64,000 bases of DNA from Chromatiales bacterium. Its GTDB lineage: Bacteria; Pseudomonadota; Gammaproteobacteria; Steroidobacterales; GCA-2729495. Below the pieces are notes generated by a model. The model had not been told where the DNA came from, did no database searches, and saw nothing but the letters and a program-made list of their open reading frames with translations. Made by a program: the position numbers and the translations under genes. This document shows, piece by piece, positions 21,769 through 30,155 of the stretch. The stretch covers positions 1 through 64,000 of the forward strand of contig NZCC01000023.1 in NCBI GenBank assembly GCA_002688175.1, in the 5' to 3' direction. How positions within the stretch are numbered: the stretch's first letter is position 1; every line of letters begins with the position of its first letter.

Positions 21769-23202
21769 TCACCCGGGTTCCGGAAACGCGCCCCGCACTT
21801 GTTCGAACGCACGACCGATTGCCATTAGCCGGCGGTCCGATCCGAGCGGACCGTCGAAACTGAGGCCGATCGGCAGGCCGTCGTCGGTCAGTCCTGCTGG
21901 AATCACCAGGCTTGGGATTCCAGCTGCACTCTGGTGAACGGTGTTATTGATCACAGCGGTGAAGCCGTGTTTGATCAGTTCGCCGTTGATTTTCAGGTCC
22001 GCGGTATCTTCGGCCAGTTCAGGCGCCGGGAACGGCGTGGTCGGAAAGATCATCGCCGCCACGTCGTGTTCGACAAAATAATCCTGGAGTATTTGCTGCA
22101 GTTGCGGACGATATGTATTCATAGCCTTACGATACTTCGGCTCGAGGGCGGCCAGATCCACGACATCGGGGTTGAACCGTTCACGCACAACGGGTGAAGC
22201 AATGCTGGTCACAATGTCTGCGCTGGTCAGCGATGTGCCCCGCTGTTCGAGCCAGGCCGGCATCTCGCGGGCGACTTCGTAAGCTGAGATGGGCCAGGCG
22301 GTTTGCGCTGTCAGTCTGGCAATCTCCGGCAGGTCTGCATCGATGATGACTGCGCCGGCATCCTGTAGAAGAGCAACGGCTGCGTCGATGATGTGGGCGG
22401 TTGCGTTATCCATGACGCGATAAAACTCTCCACGCGGTCGTCCGAGTCTGAGCCCGGCGAGGTTTATATCCGGCAGTGGTTCAAATGCGGTGACCGGTGA
22501 CGGCTTTGCGAGCACGTGATCGAGCAACGCAAGATCCATGGTCGAAGTTGCCATGATGCCGACGGCATCGCGGGTCGGCGACGCCGGCAGCACGCCGCCG
22601 TACGGGTAGCGTTGGCAGGACGGTCGCAAACCGGCAACCCCCGACAACGAACACGGGACGCGAACCGAACCGTTCGTGTCGGTACCCAGTGCGCCCGGAA
22701 CCATGCGCGCAGCAACGGCTGCCGCCGAACCACTGCTGCTGCCCCCGGGCATGCGATCGGTATGCCACGGGTTTCTGACATCGCCGAACTTGCGGTTGAA
22801 ACTCGTACCGCCGACAGCCAGTTCGTACAGGTTGGCCTTGCCGGCGATCAGTGCCCCGGCCTCGACGAGGCGCTGGACGACCGGTGCATTGTGCGCGGGT
22901 ATGTCGTGTTCGAGCGCGGGCGTACCGGCGCTGGTCGGATAATCCCGTGTGTCGATGTTGTCCTTGATCAGCAGCGGCACACCATGCAATGGACCGAGAG
23001 TTTTATTTGCACGCTGTTGTTGCATATCGGCCGCGCGCGCTGCGGCCAGCAGTGCATCGGGTTCCTGCCGGATAATCGCGTTCAGGTGCACAAACTTCCG
23101 GCAACGCGCCAGCAACTCTTCGGCTACCACCTCGGCTGAGGTCTGCCCATCCGCGATGGCCGTGGCGATTCCGGCAATGGTAAAGGGAATGTCCGTGTCC
23201 AT
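21769..23202 (-). CDS. Amidase (amidase-signature family)
   Basis: About 477 residues from ATG 23202. The Ser-cisSer-Lys triad regions are visible: VPLLIKDNIDTRDYPTSAG (Lys) and PGGSSSGSAAAVAARM with LGTDTNGSVRVP (both serines). Amidase-signature enzymes hydrolyse amides in the cytosol; the general sequence resembles broad-specificity amidases rather than GatA. No partner genes. Both ends adjoin type A repeats. The longer possible start at 23238 adds 12 residues of unlikely sequence. Confidence 0.88.
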   Translation of the reverse strand: MDTDIPFTIAGIATAIADGQTSAEVVAEELLARCRKFVHLNAIIRQEPDALLAAARAADMQQQRANKTLGPLHGVPLLIKDNIDTRDYPTSAGTPALEHDIPAHNAPVVQRLVEAGALIAGKANLYELAVGGTSFNRKFGDVRNPWHTDRMPGGSSSGSAAAVAARMVPGALGTDTNGSVRVPCSLSGVAGLRPSCQRYPYGGVLPASPTRDAVGIMATSTMDLALLDHVLAKPSPVTAFEPLPDINLAGLRLGRPRGEFYRVMDNATAHIIDAAVALLQDAGAVIIDADLPEIARLTAQTAWPISAYEVAREMPAWLEQRGTSLTSADIVTSIASPVVRERFNPDVVDLAALEPKYRKAMNTYRPQLQQILQDYFVEHDVAAMIFPTTPFPAPELAEDTADLKINGELIKHGFTAVINNTVHQSAAGIPSLVIPAGLTDDGLPIGLSFDGPLGSDRRLMAIGRAFEQVRGAFPEPG

Positions 23203-23246
23203 GAGTAACACGGTATAGCAAATCTGGTCAGCCCCCAAAGTAAATT

Positions 23247-23340
23247 GGTGTCAGACACCAATTTTTATCTTCGAAAAAAGGTACCGGGTTTATTTTTTAA
23301 GAAAGAAAATAAACCCGGTACCTTTTACGGTACCTTTTAC
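23247..23340. repeat. Type A plus a perfect type B hairpin
   Basis: Type A at 23247-23259 is followed by T5. A type B inverted pair with six bases between arms follows (23274-23298 and 23305-23326), then a further GGTACCTTTT. The hairpin followed by T4 would make a strong terminator. Confidence 0.92.
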
Positions 23341-23347
23341 GTCCAGC

Positions 23348-24343
23348 TCAAAATTCATAATCCAGTGGTCGCGACGTCGGCTGCGGCGGGAAGGTTTGCA
23401 GGTAGGCCCAGATGGCGCCGAGGTCTTGGTCCGTCATGCCCGCGAAGGTGACCCACGGCATCACTGTATTGGTGGCCAGGGTGGCTGCGCGGCCGCTGCC
23501 GCGTAGCCTGAACAACGTGATGAAATCGGCCCGGCTCAGGGCGCCGATGCCTTCGGGGTGGGTGGTCAGGTTGGGCGTATCGACGACTCTTGCACCCGGC
23601 AGGTAACGACCGCCGACCCAGTAACGGGCGCCGCCGGTAAACGCTTTGCCCTTTCGTTCTCGCCCCGGAGCATCGTTGGGGGTGTGACAGTATCGGCAGC
23701 GACCGATGTCCGTCAGGTATTTTCCGTAGGCCGCTTCGTCAGACCGGTCCGGCGTTTTTGCGGGTGACGGCGGCAAAGTGGCCAGTGAGGCCTTGTGTAT
23801 GCGGTCGCTTAACACCCGGCCGCGGCCGGGTTGTTCGTGAACCACCGGCGGGAGTGTCTTTATATAGGTGGCGATGGCGTCGGCATCCTCGTCGCTGACG
23901 GCGCGCAGGTTCAGCCACATGTTGGGATGCAGTGGCGCACCATCGGGTCGCAACCCGTCCCGGAAGGCGCGAATGATGTCGGCTTTAGACCAGCCGGCGA
24001 TGCCAGTGGCAGGATCCGGCGTGATGTTGGGTTCGCACAATTTCGAGGTCACGAAATCCTGTGAGTCTTTGCCGCGCGGATTTTCGTCTTTCCCCCAGAC
24101 CGGGCAGTCGATGCCGGCATAGTTGGCGACCAGCGGCGGCCTGCCGTCGATCGCATCGTTCGGTGCTGAATGACAATGGGCACAGAGTGTGACGGTCTCC
24201 GCCAGGTAGCGGCCGCGTTCCAGGGTTGCGTTCTGCCCGGCGTCGGCATCGGCGCCTGCAGGGCCGGGCAACCACAGCAACAACGTGAAGTTGATTGTCG
24301 CGCAGGCAAGTCTGCGTATCCTGGATGTGACTGGAATCCTCAT
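23348..24343 (-). CDS. Diheme c-type cytochrome
   Basis: A 331-residue exported cytochrome with signal peptide (LACATINFTLLLWLPGPAGA). The first heme domain has CAHCHSAPND and axial-Met region LHPNMWLN; the second has CRYCHTPND and TVMPWVTF. It probably accepts electrons from a periplasmic dehydrogenase; the divergent PQQ sugar dehydrogenase 187 bp away is the obvious partner. It is the intact counterpart of the frameshifted cytochrome at 12754-13697. Confidence 0.87.
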   Translation of the reverse strand: MRIPVTSRIRRLACATINFTLLLWLPGPAGADADAGQNATLERGRYLAETVTLCAHCHSAPNDAIDGRPPLVANYAGIDCPVWGKDENPRGKDSQDFVTSKLCEPNITPDPATGIAGWSKADIIRAFRDGLRPDGAPLHPNMWLNLRAVSDEDADAIATYIKTLPPVVHEQPGRGRVLSDRIHKASLATLPPSPAKTPDRSDEAAYGKYLTDIGRCRYCHTPNDAPGRERKGKAFTGGARYWVGGRYLPGARVVDTPNLTTHPEGIGALSRADFITLFRLRGSGRAATLATNTVMPWVTFAGMTDQDLGAIWAYLQTFPPQPTSRPLDYEF

Positions 24344-24414
24344 TGTGATACTCGCTCCCCCGATTCGACCGGACGCCGGATACCCCGAAGGCTACCACAG
24401 GCCCATGTGATGAT

Positions 24415-24465
24415 AGTGTCAGACACCAACGACCAACCCTTCATGCAATAATGGTGTCAGACACC
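24415..24465. repeat. Two type A palindromes between divergent genes
   Basis: AGTGTCAGACACC at 24415-24427 and GGTGTCAGACACC at 24453-24465 lie in the divergent promoter gap of the cytochrome and the sugar dehydrogenase. Confidence 0.9.
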
Positions 24466-24529
24466 AATAACCACATGAGTATGACCCATGACTAATTGCC
24501 GCCGAGGCCCGTTACAGCGTGTGTTATTG

Positions 24530-25810
24530 ATGGTGTCTGACACCAATGTCCGGGTCGTTGCTGTCGCGATAATGATGTTTGCGGCGGTAACGGGTTTTGC
24601 CGATGAACCGCTGCCACCGATCGTGGTGCCTGACGGTTTTAGTGCGACTGTTTTTCATCCCGGCCTCGGCGCCACCCGGCATCTCGCGGTACGCGAAAAC
24701 GGCGACGTGTACGTCGCGCGCAGTTTCCGTGTCGAGCGGCGGATGTTCGGGCAGAAAGCTGCCTGGGGCACGCTGATCGCTTTACGGGATGAAGACGCCG
24801 ACGGTGTTGCTGACATCATCAAGCCGTTCGGTCCGAGCGACGTCACAACTGAAGTGCGTATTCATGACGGACATTTGTATTTCTCATCCGACCAGGTCGT
24901 TTACCGGATGGCGCTCGATGACAACCTCGTGCCGCAGACCGTGGCCGAACCCCTCGCCGGCGGTTTCCCGATGAACAGTTCACACGGCACCAAGACGCTG
25001 GCCTTCGACGGTGCGGGCAACCTGTACGTGAACTCGGGTACGCCGTCGAATGCCTGCGAGTCAAAGCGCATGGCGCTCCACGCGCCGGGTTTGAACCCGT
25101 GTCCGCATCGCGAGCGTTCGGCCGGCATCTGGAAATTTCGCGATGACAAGCAACATCAGGACCAGGTGCGTGACGGTGAACGCTATGTCACCGGTACGCG
25201 CAACATCGTCGCGATGGCGTGGAACCCGTGGGCCGACAAACTCTTTTTCGTTATGCACGGCCGTGACAGCATCGGCATGATGAACCCGGATTTCTACTCG
25301 AAGCAAGACAACGCCGAGATCCCCGCCGAGGAATTTCATGTCGCCGAAGCGGGCGATGATTTCGGCTGGCCATACACGTATTACGATCCGCGCACCAACC
25401 AGCGCATGCGCGACCCCGGTTATGGTGGCGATGGCAAGGCCGTAGCGGACGGCAATTACAAAGAACCGCTGATCGCGTTTCCCGCGCACTGGGCACCGAA
25501 CGACCTGCTGTTCCATTCCGGTCGCAATCTGCCCGCCCGGTATGCGCAGGGTGCGTTCATCGTGTTTCACGGTTCCTGGAACCGGATACCGTTTGAGCAG
25601 GGCGGCTTCAAGGTTGTGTTCGTGCCGATGCAGGATGGCCGGGTGACGGGTGACTGGGAGGTGTTCGCCGATGGGTTCACAGGCTCTGGTCCCATTAAAA
25701 ACCCCGGCCAGTCCGCGTACCGACCGACCGGTCTCGCGGAAGGCCCGGACGGCGCGATCTACATCACCGAGGACATGCACGGGCGGATCTGGAAAGTATC
25801 GCCTGAATAA
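24530..25810 (+). CDS. PQQ-dependent sugar/sorbosone-type dehydrogenase with repeat-derived N-terminus
   Basis: About 426 residues of a six-bladed beta-propeller of the soluble glucose/sorbosone dehydrogenase family: IVVPDGFSATVFHPGLGATRHLAV, RNIVAMAWNP, FVMHGRDSIGMM, GDDFGWPYTYYDP and the terminal GPDGAIYITEDMHGRIWKV. It oxidises a sugar or aldose in the periplasm. The start is uncertain: a type A repeat (24532-24544) encodes VSDTN within the n-region of the signal peptide. Translation may begin at ATG 24530, made with the repeat, or at ATG 24488 with the repeat as an in-frame insertion. Confidence 0.83.
   Translation: MVSDTNVRVVAVAIMMFAAVTGFADEPLPPIVVPDGFSATVFHPGLGATRHLAVRENGDVYVARSFRVERRMFGQKAAWGTLIALRDEDADGVADIIKPFGPSDVTTEVRIHDGHLYFSSDQVVYRMALDDNLVPQTVAEPLAGGFPMNSSHGTKTLAFDGAGNLYVNSGTPSNACESKRMALHAPGLNPCPHRERSAGIWKFRDDKQHQDQVRDGERYVTGTRNIVAMAWNPWADKLFFVMHGRDSIGMMNPDFYSKQDNAEIPAEEFHVAEAGDDFGWPYTYYDPRTNQRMRDPGYGGDGKAVADGNYKEPLIAFPAHWAPNDLLFHSGRNLPARYAQGAFIVFHGSWNRIPFEQGGFKVVFVPMQDGRVTGDWEVFADGFTGSGPIKNPGQSAYRPTGLAEGPDGAIYITEDMHGRIWKVSPE
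24532..24544. repeat. Type A palindrome inside a coding start
   Basis: GGTGTCTGACACC follows AT, creating ATG-GTG and encoding VSDT in frame with the sugar dehydrogenase. Confidence 0.9.
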
Positions 25811-25829
25811 AGTCAGCCCGAGAAAATAA

Positions 25830-26645
25830 TTAATTGGTGTCTGATGCCAATGTTTGAGATTCCTGCCACTGGCCTGAACGGTTGCGTTTCATCGTATTGC
25901 GATATTCATAAAGGTCCGGTCGGTACAGGCTTTCCATGACGAGGACCGGTTGGTCCTGTTGATCATGAAACACGGTGCCCATGTAAATCAGGGCCGTTCC
26001 CACCGGTATGTTCAGTAGCGGTGCTGTCGTTTCATCGGCGTTCCTGGCGCTGATCCACTGCTCGGCACGTTCCAGCAAGATGCCGTTGGATTCGAGTACA
26101 GCGGGTGGCGGCATATTTTTTAAGGTCTGGTGATCCAGGTCTGTTACATGTGCTGCCGTGAACCAGGCGGTCATGATCGTAAACGGCTTGCCGCGACTGC
26201 TGCGCAACCGGATTAAGCGCAGCATGTTTTGTTCATCAGTATCACGGGTTAGTTTTTCCCTGATATGAGCGGGCGCCTTGACGCTCTCGATGGACAGGGT
26301 GCTGGGTCGGGCACTGTCCTCTGGGTCGGTAGCGGCTGCGTCCGGCCCGCCGATGTTGTAGCGGTCGCCAAATTCCACTGCCTGGGGCACGGGGAAACTG
26401 CCAATACCGCGACGTTTGATGATAAGGCCGTCCTGCTCCAGGTTGTGCAACGCCTTGCGGATGGTGATCCGCGCAACGCCAAATTCCTGCGCCAGCCGGT
26501 TTTCGCCGGGCAGCGGGTGGTCGGTATCCAGTTCACCATCGATGATCTTCTGGCGCAGGATGATGTAAATCTGGTGGTACAGGGGGGTTAGCCTGGGTTC
26601 TTCCCTGCCGATGCGGTTCCGGGCGGCCTGTGTTTTGTTCGTCAT
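25830..26645 (-). CDS. GntR-family regulator with UTRA domain; C-terminus from a repeat
   Basis: About 271 residues from ATG 26645. The winged helix (TPLYHQIYIILRQKIIDG, GENRLAQEFGVARITIRKALHNLEQDGLIIKRRGIGSF) is followed by a UTRA effector domain (about 110-255), as in the HutC subgroup. It probably represses the divergent Rieske oxygenase gene through the palindrome at 26699-26720 until a ligand binds. The last residues ASDTN and the TAA stop are encoded by a type A variant (25836-25848), so the original C-terminus has been altered. Confidence 0.88.
   Translation of the reverse strand: MTNKTQAARNRIGREEPRLTPLYHQIYIILRQKIIDGELDTDHPLPGENRLAQEFGVARITIRKALHNLEQDGLIIKRRGIGSFPVPQAVEFGDRYNIGGPDAAATDPEDSARPSTLSIESVKAPAHIREKLTRDTDEQNMLRLIRLRSSRGKPFTIMTAWFTAAHVTDLDHQTLKNMPPPAVLESNGILLERAEQWISARNADETTAPLLNIPVGTALIYMGTVFHDQQDQPVLVMESLYRPDLYEYRNTMKRNRSGQWQESQTLASDTN
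25836..25848. repeat. Type A variant supplying the GntR C-terminus
   Basis: GGTGTCTGATGCC with TTAATT flank. Read on the minus strand it encodes ASDTN and then TAA. Confidence 0.85.
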
Positions 26646-26698
26646 CAATCACTCTGTCGGGTTATTGCGGTAAATACGTATGCCAGGTTTCCGATCAG

Positions 26699-26726
26699 CC
26701 TGTACTATCAATAGTACAGGTTTTTT
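26699..26726. promoter_or_regulatory. GntR operator candidate / attenuator-like hairpin
   Basis: Perfect 10-bp arms CCTGTACTAT and ATAGTACAGG separated by CA (26699-26720), followed by six T. It lies in the 96-bp divergent gap between the GntR and Rieske genes, 21 bases before the Rieske ATG. The symmetry suits a GntR dimer; the T-run would also allow RNA termination in the plus direction. Confidence 0.7.
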
Positions 26727-26741
26727 ACAGAGGATAGAAGA

Positions 26742-27875
26742 ATGCTTATCAATTTCTGGTACGTAGCTGCATACAGCGAAGCAGTCAACGCAGACAGGCC
26801 AATCAAGGTCAAGATGCTCGGTCAGAACTTTGCCCTGTATCGGGATTCCGCAGGGGTCGCACGCTGCGTCAGCGACATCTGCATTCATCGTAGTGCGTCA
26901 CTGGCCGGCGGAAAAATAAAAGGCGATTGTATTGAATGCCCGTATCACGGCTGGCAGTTTAACGGCGACGGCCAGTGCACCAAGATTCCGTCGCTTGGCA
27001 TTGATGGCACGCCGCCGCCCCGCGCAAAGATCGATGGGTACCCGACCGAAGAACGTTACGGTTTGATTCACGTATTTCTCGGCGATCTGCCTGCCGAAGA
27101 GCGCCCGCCGATCATGGCGATAGAAGAATATGGCCAGGAAGGCTGGCGTTGTATCCACCTTGAATATAACTGGAAAACAAACTGGGAACGTTCGGTCGAA
27201 GCGGGCCTTGATCCGGCCCACGCGGAGTTCGTGCATACGGGGATGAAGTTTGCCGGCTCGGACGCCGAATATATCGTGCCGCCGCTTGACGTCAAAAGAT
27301 TGGAATGGGGTGCGGAACAGAGCTTTGACCTGTTGACCATCGCCGCACGCGGGGATCTGGAAAAAATCAAACCTCAGGCCGCGTCGGTGAATGCGTTTGC
27401 CGCTTTCTACGGGCCGACGTGTACGGCCACGAAGCTGACGCTTGCTCCCGGCCAGAAGGTTATTCAGTACATGTTCGAGACGCCGGTCGATGAGTTTCAT
27501 GTCAAGAAACACCTGGTCAGCGCACGTACTGTCAACCTCGACCCCGGTTACGACAAGGCCATGAACCAGACCAACCTGTTTGTTGCCGAGGAAGACCGGA
27601 TCATCATCGAAGACGTGGATCCTGCCATATACCCGGAATCGAATTCGAAGGAATTGCTGGTACCGGCCGATGAACAGATTGCCGTTTACCGGGACATGAT
27701 CGCCGAGTGGGAGGCGCGTGGCTGGCGCATCGATACCCGCAAGGTTGCCGAAGACCGGGGACGCGTCGGTTATGCGATTCCTTGCCCGGCGCGGCGCGAG
27801 CAGGGTAACTGGGTGCTGGATTCGACGCCGATGCTGCCGGCGAGTCGCGGAGAAGAAACAAAAGCCGTGGCGTAA
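26742..27875 (+). CDS. Rieske-type aromatic-ring hydroxylating oxygenase, alpha subunit
   Basis: A 377-residue cytosolic oxygenase. The Rieske [2Fe-2S] ligands are Cys47/His49 and Cys66/His69 (CIHR; CPYHGW). The catalytic non-heme iron region is DPAHAEFVHTG with its two His. Single-component alpha subunits of this size demethylate or hydroxylate aromatic or heterocyclic acids and need a separate reductase, which is not in this window. It is divergent from a GntR/UTRA regulator with a palindromic operator between them. GAGGAT precedes the ATG. Confidence 0.9.
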   Translation: MLINFWYVAAYSEAVNADRPIKVKMLGQNFALYRDSAGVARCVSDICIHRSASLAGGKIKGDCIECPYHGWQFNGDGQCTKIPSLGIDGTPPPRAKIDGYPTEERYGLIHVFLGDLPAEERPPIMAIEEYGQEGWRCIHLEYNWKTNWERSVEAGLDPAHAEFVHTGMKFAGSDAEYIVPPLDVKRLEWGAEQSFDLLTIAARGDLEKIKPQAASVNAFAAFYGPTCTATKLTLAPGQKVIQYMFETPVDEFHVKKHLVSARTVNLDPGYDKAMNQTNLFVAEEDRIIIEDVDPAIYPESNSKELLVPADEQIAVYRDMIAEWEARGWRIDTRKVAEDRGRVGYAIPCPARREQGNWVLDSTPMLPASRGEETKAVA

Positions 27876-28031
27876 GCCCTAAGCCCTAATCCCCAGGCGC
27901 TTAAGGTTATTCTGCGACATCGGGGCGGGCGGGAATATCGCCCGTCCTGATGCTCGTCCACTTCATCGTGGCAGTTCTGCCTGTTACCCACTAAAGTTAC
28001 GATTCTCCATTCAACCGTAATGAGGTTCGAC

Positions 28032-28901
28032 ATGCGACAGGGGCAGATAGCAATTATTTTGGGGCTGATCGTAGTGTTCGCCGGGTGTTCAACGCCCCGC
28101 ACAGCTGACGAGCAGGAACTCGAAGCAAGTATGAAGGAGCACGGCAACGACACACCCGTGGCTTCACTGATGACGTCCTTTGCACCTGTGCAGCCGGTAA
28201 GCGGTAAAGCCGTTGTGTATCACACGGTCGATGGCCAAGACATCCGGGGCTGGCTGGCGCGACCCGACAAGGCGAACAATGATTTGCCGGCGTTGATCGT
28301 GATCCACGAATGGTGGGGACTTAACGACAATATTCGCCGGGCCGCCGAACGACTTGCGGGCGAGGGTTATGTGGCGCTCGCGGTCGATCTGCACCAGGGC
28401 AATACGGCCGAAACGCCGAAAGACGCCATGAAGATGGGTCGCGCGCTGAGCAACAACAAGGATGTAGCGCTGGCTAATCTGAAGGATGCCATTGCCTATC
28501 TTAAGTCGGCGAACGGTGTGTCGCGCATCGGCGTGATCGGCTGGTGCCAGGGTGGCCGCTGGTCGATGCTGACGGCATTAAATAATCCTGCGGAGATCGA
28601 CGCGACGGTGGTCTATTATGGTCGGGTCCCCGATGACAAGACCGAACTTGAAGTACTGGACATGCCGGTGCTCGGCATCTTCGCCGGCGATGACTTCATC
28701 GTGCCGCCGAAAATGGCCTATCGTTTTGCCGCGTCAATGGAAGACCTGAAAAAAGACCTGGAGTTTTATATGTATCGGGCTGCGGCACACGCCTTTGCTA
28801 ACCCGAGTGGTCTGGAGTACAACCCGGAAGCGGCTGCGGATGCCTGGCAGCGTACGACTGATTTTCTGGCCAGAAATCTGCAGCAAACGGCAGCGCAATA
28901 G
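28032..28901 (+). CDS. Dienelactone hydrolase-family lipoprotein
   Basis: About 289 residues from ATG 28032, with GAGG six bases upstream (an in-frame ATG lies at 28020). The lipobox LIVVFAGCS anchors it to a membrane, unlike classical cytosolic dienelactone hydrolases. The catalytic set is complete: Cys in IGWCQGGRW, Asp in FAGDDFIVPP and His in AAAHAFANP. It hydrolyses an ester or lactone in the periplasm. It follows the Rieske oxygenase by 156 bp; a shared aromatic pathway is possible but unproven. Confidence 0.85.
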   Translation: MRQGQIAIILGLIVVFAGCSTPRTADEQELEASMKEHGNDTPVASLMTSFAPVQPVSGKAVVYHTVDGQDIRGWLARPDKANNDLPALIVIHEWWGLNDNIRRAAERLAGEGYVALAVDLHQGNTAETPKDAMKMGRALSNNKDVALANLKDAIAYLKSANGVSRIGVIGWCQGGRWSMLTALNNPAEIDATVVYYGRVPDDKTELEVLDMPVLGIFAGDDFIVPPKMAYRFAASMEDLKKDLEFYMYRAAAHAFANPSGLEYNPEAAADAWQRTTDFLARNLQQTAAQ

Positions 28902-28923
28902 TTACTTGTTGCGTGCCGCTTTG

Positions 28924-30036
28924 TTAAAACAGGATTCGCGAGAACCCCGGGTAGAACAGATCCGGCGTGAGGTCGGTCACGGTCGCGCTGTCTGTTTCTC
29001 TGGCCAGACTGACCAGGTACAGCGGTTCGATTTTAGCGGCCAGCGAGAACGGGTCGGGCGTTGCGCCCGCCTCCGGGTCTCGCAACAGTATCCGCGATAC
29101 CACTAAGAACCAGCCGTCGTCAGGTAGTTGCAGCTCGCGGCGACGGTCGGCTTTCATGCCGAGATCGATGAGCAGGTGCGTGAGTTGCGAGCGGCCGTCA
29201 TTGATCTGCATGTACAGCGCGTACTGCGGGTTTTCTTCCAGCAGGTTTGTCAACGTAACGGTTTGCAAGGCGGAATTAACAACCGCGTTGATCTCGTCAT
29301 CGGCCATCTTGCGAAATGAGAGGGCGGTGACATTCGGGTTCTGCTGCGCCACTGAGTAGAACTGCGATATTGCCAGCGCGCGCAGACCGAATGCCAGCAA
29401 CAGGCTTATCGCGAATACGCCGGACCAGATGCCGAGTGCTTTCGAACGCGGTAACGGTTGCCAGTTCGCATTTTCGCGTGGTTTCCGCAACGGGTTGAAC
29501 ATCGAAACGCGCGCGAGGTAAACATCCGTCTCACTGCCGTAACGTTTGCGGATCGTCTCTTCTTCGAAGCGCGCGAGCATATAGTAAAGACCGAGCATCG
29601 CCAGGTACGTGACCAGGATAAAAAACCGCGGCCATAAAAAAAGAAAACCGGCCCCGCCGATAATCAGCATCAGGTACTGTGGGTGCCGGACGCGTCCGTA
29701 GAGGCCTCCCGTGACCAGTTTTTTCTTGATGAACTTACCGTAGTAGAGCTGGATTGCGCAGGCAAAGAACCCGAGGATGCCGACCAGCGCGAGGAATGCG
29801 CCGAGCCATTCGACATACCGGAATGCAGCGATCTTCGTGTAGGCAAGATGCGGCAGGAAAAACTGTGGCAACCAGGCTGTGATCACACTGGACTCCAGCC
29901 CATGTAACAGTGGCGTATAGACACTATAAAAATAGGCCGCGAACGGCGTGACCATGATGATCATTTCCAGTGTCGCTGCCGCATAAACGAGTATAGGCAC
30001 GACCCACGGCCAACGGCGGGTGGTAGTTGAGTTCAT
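28924..30036 (-). CDS. Membrane protein with isoprenylcysteine-methyltransferase-like domain
   Basis: About 370 residues from ATG 30036. Five or so membrane segments in the first 200 residues include the family motif VTGGLYGRVRHPQYLMLII and the later FEEETIRKRYGSE, typical of ICMT/phospholipid methyltransferase-like proteins. A sixth segment (GIWSGVFAISLLLAFGL) leads to a C-terminal soluble domain that I do not recognise. The methyl acceptor is unknown. It is a single minus-strand gene convergent with the lipoprotein hydrolase. Confidence 0.72.
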   Translation of the reverse strand: MNSTTTRRWPWVVPILVYAAATLEMIIMVTPFAAYFYSVYTPLLHGLESSVITAWLPQFFLPHLAYTKIAAFRYVEWLGAFLALVGILGFFACAIQLYYGKFIKKKLVTGGLYGRVRHPQYLMLIIGGAGFLFLWPRFFILVTYLAMLGLYYMLARFEEETIRKRYGSETDVYLARVSMFNPLRKPRENANWQPLPRSKALGIWSGVFAISLLLAFGLRALAISQFYSVAQQNPNVTALSFRKMADDEINAVVNSALQTVTLTNLLEENPQYALYMQINDGRSQLTHLLIDLGMKADRRRELQLPDDGWFLVVSRILLRDPEAGATPDPFSLAAKIEPLYLVSLARETDSATVTDLTPDLFYPGFSRILF

Positions 30037-30080
30037 TTCAGGACCTGTGCAAAGATCTACCGATAGAAACATCTTAACGC

Positions 30081-30104
30081 AAAAAAGGTCCGGGTCTATT
30101 TTCC
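30081..30104. repeat. Type B variant
   Basis: AAAAAAGGTCCGGGTCTATTTTCC lies in the divergent gap upstream of the alcohol-dehydrogenase-like gene. Confidence 0.8.
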
Positions 30105-30155
30105 TGTTATCCGTGTATTATCGGGTTCCACGGCTCGCTAAAAAGACTAATAAAT

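Noticed and set aside
26699..26726. Classifying the GntR/Rieske palindrome simply as a terminator
   Set aside because: No gene upstream on the plus strand needs terminating there, and the perfect symmetry between divergent genes fits an operator better; attenuation was kept only as a secondary possibility.
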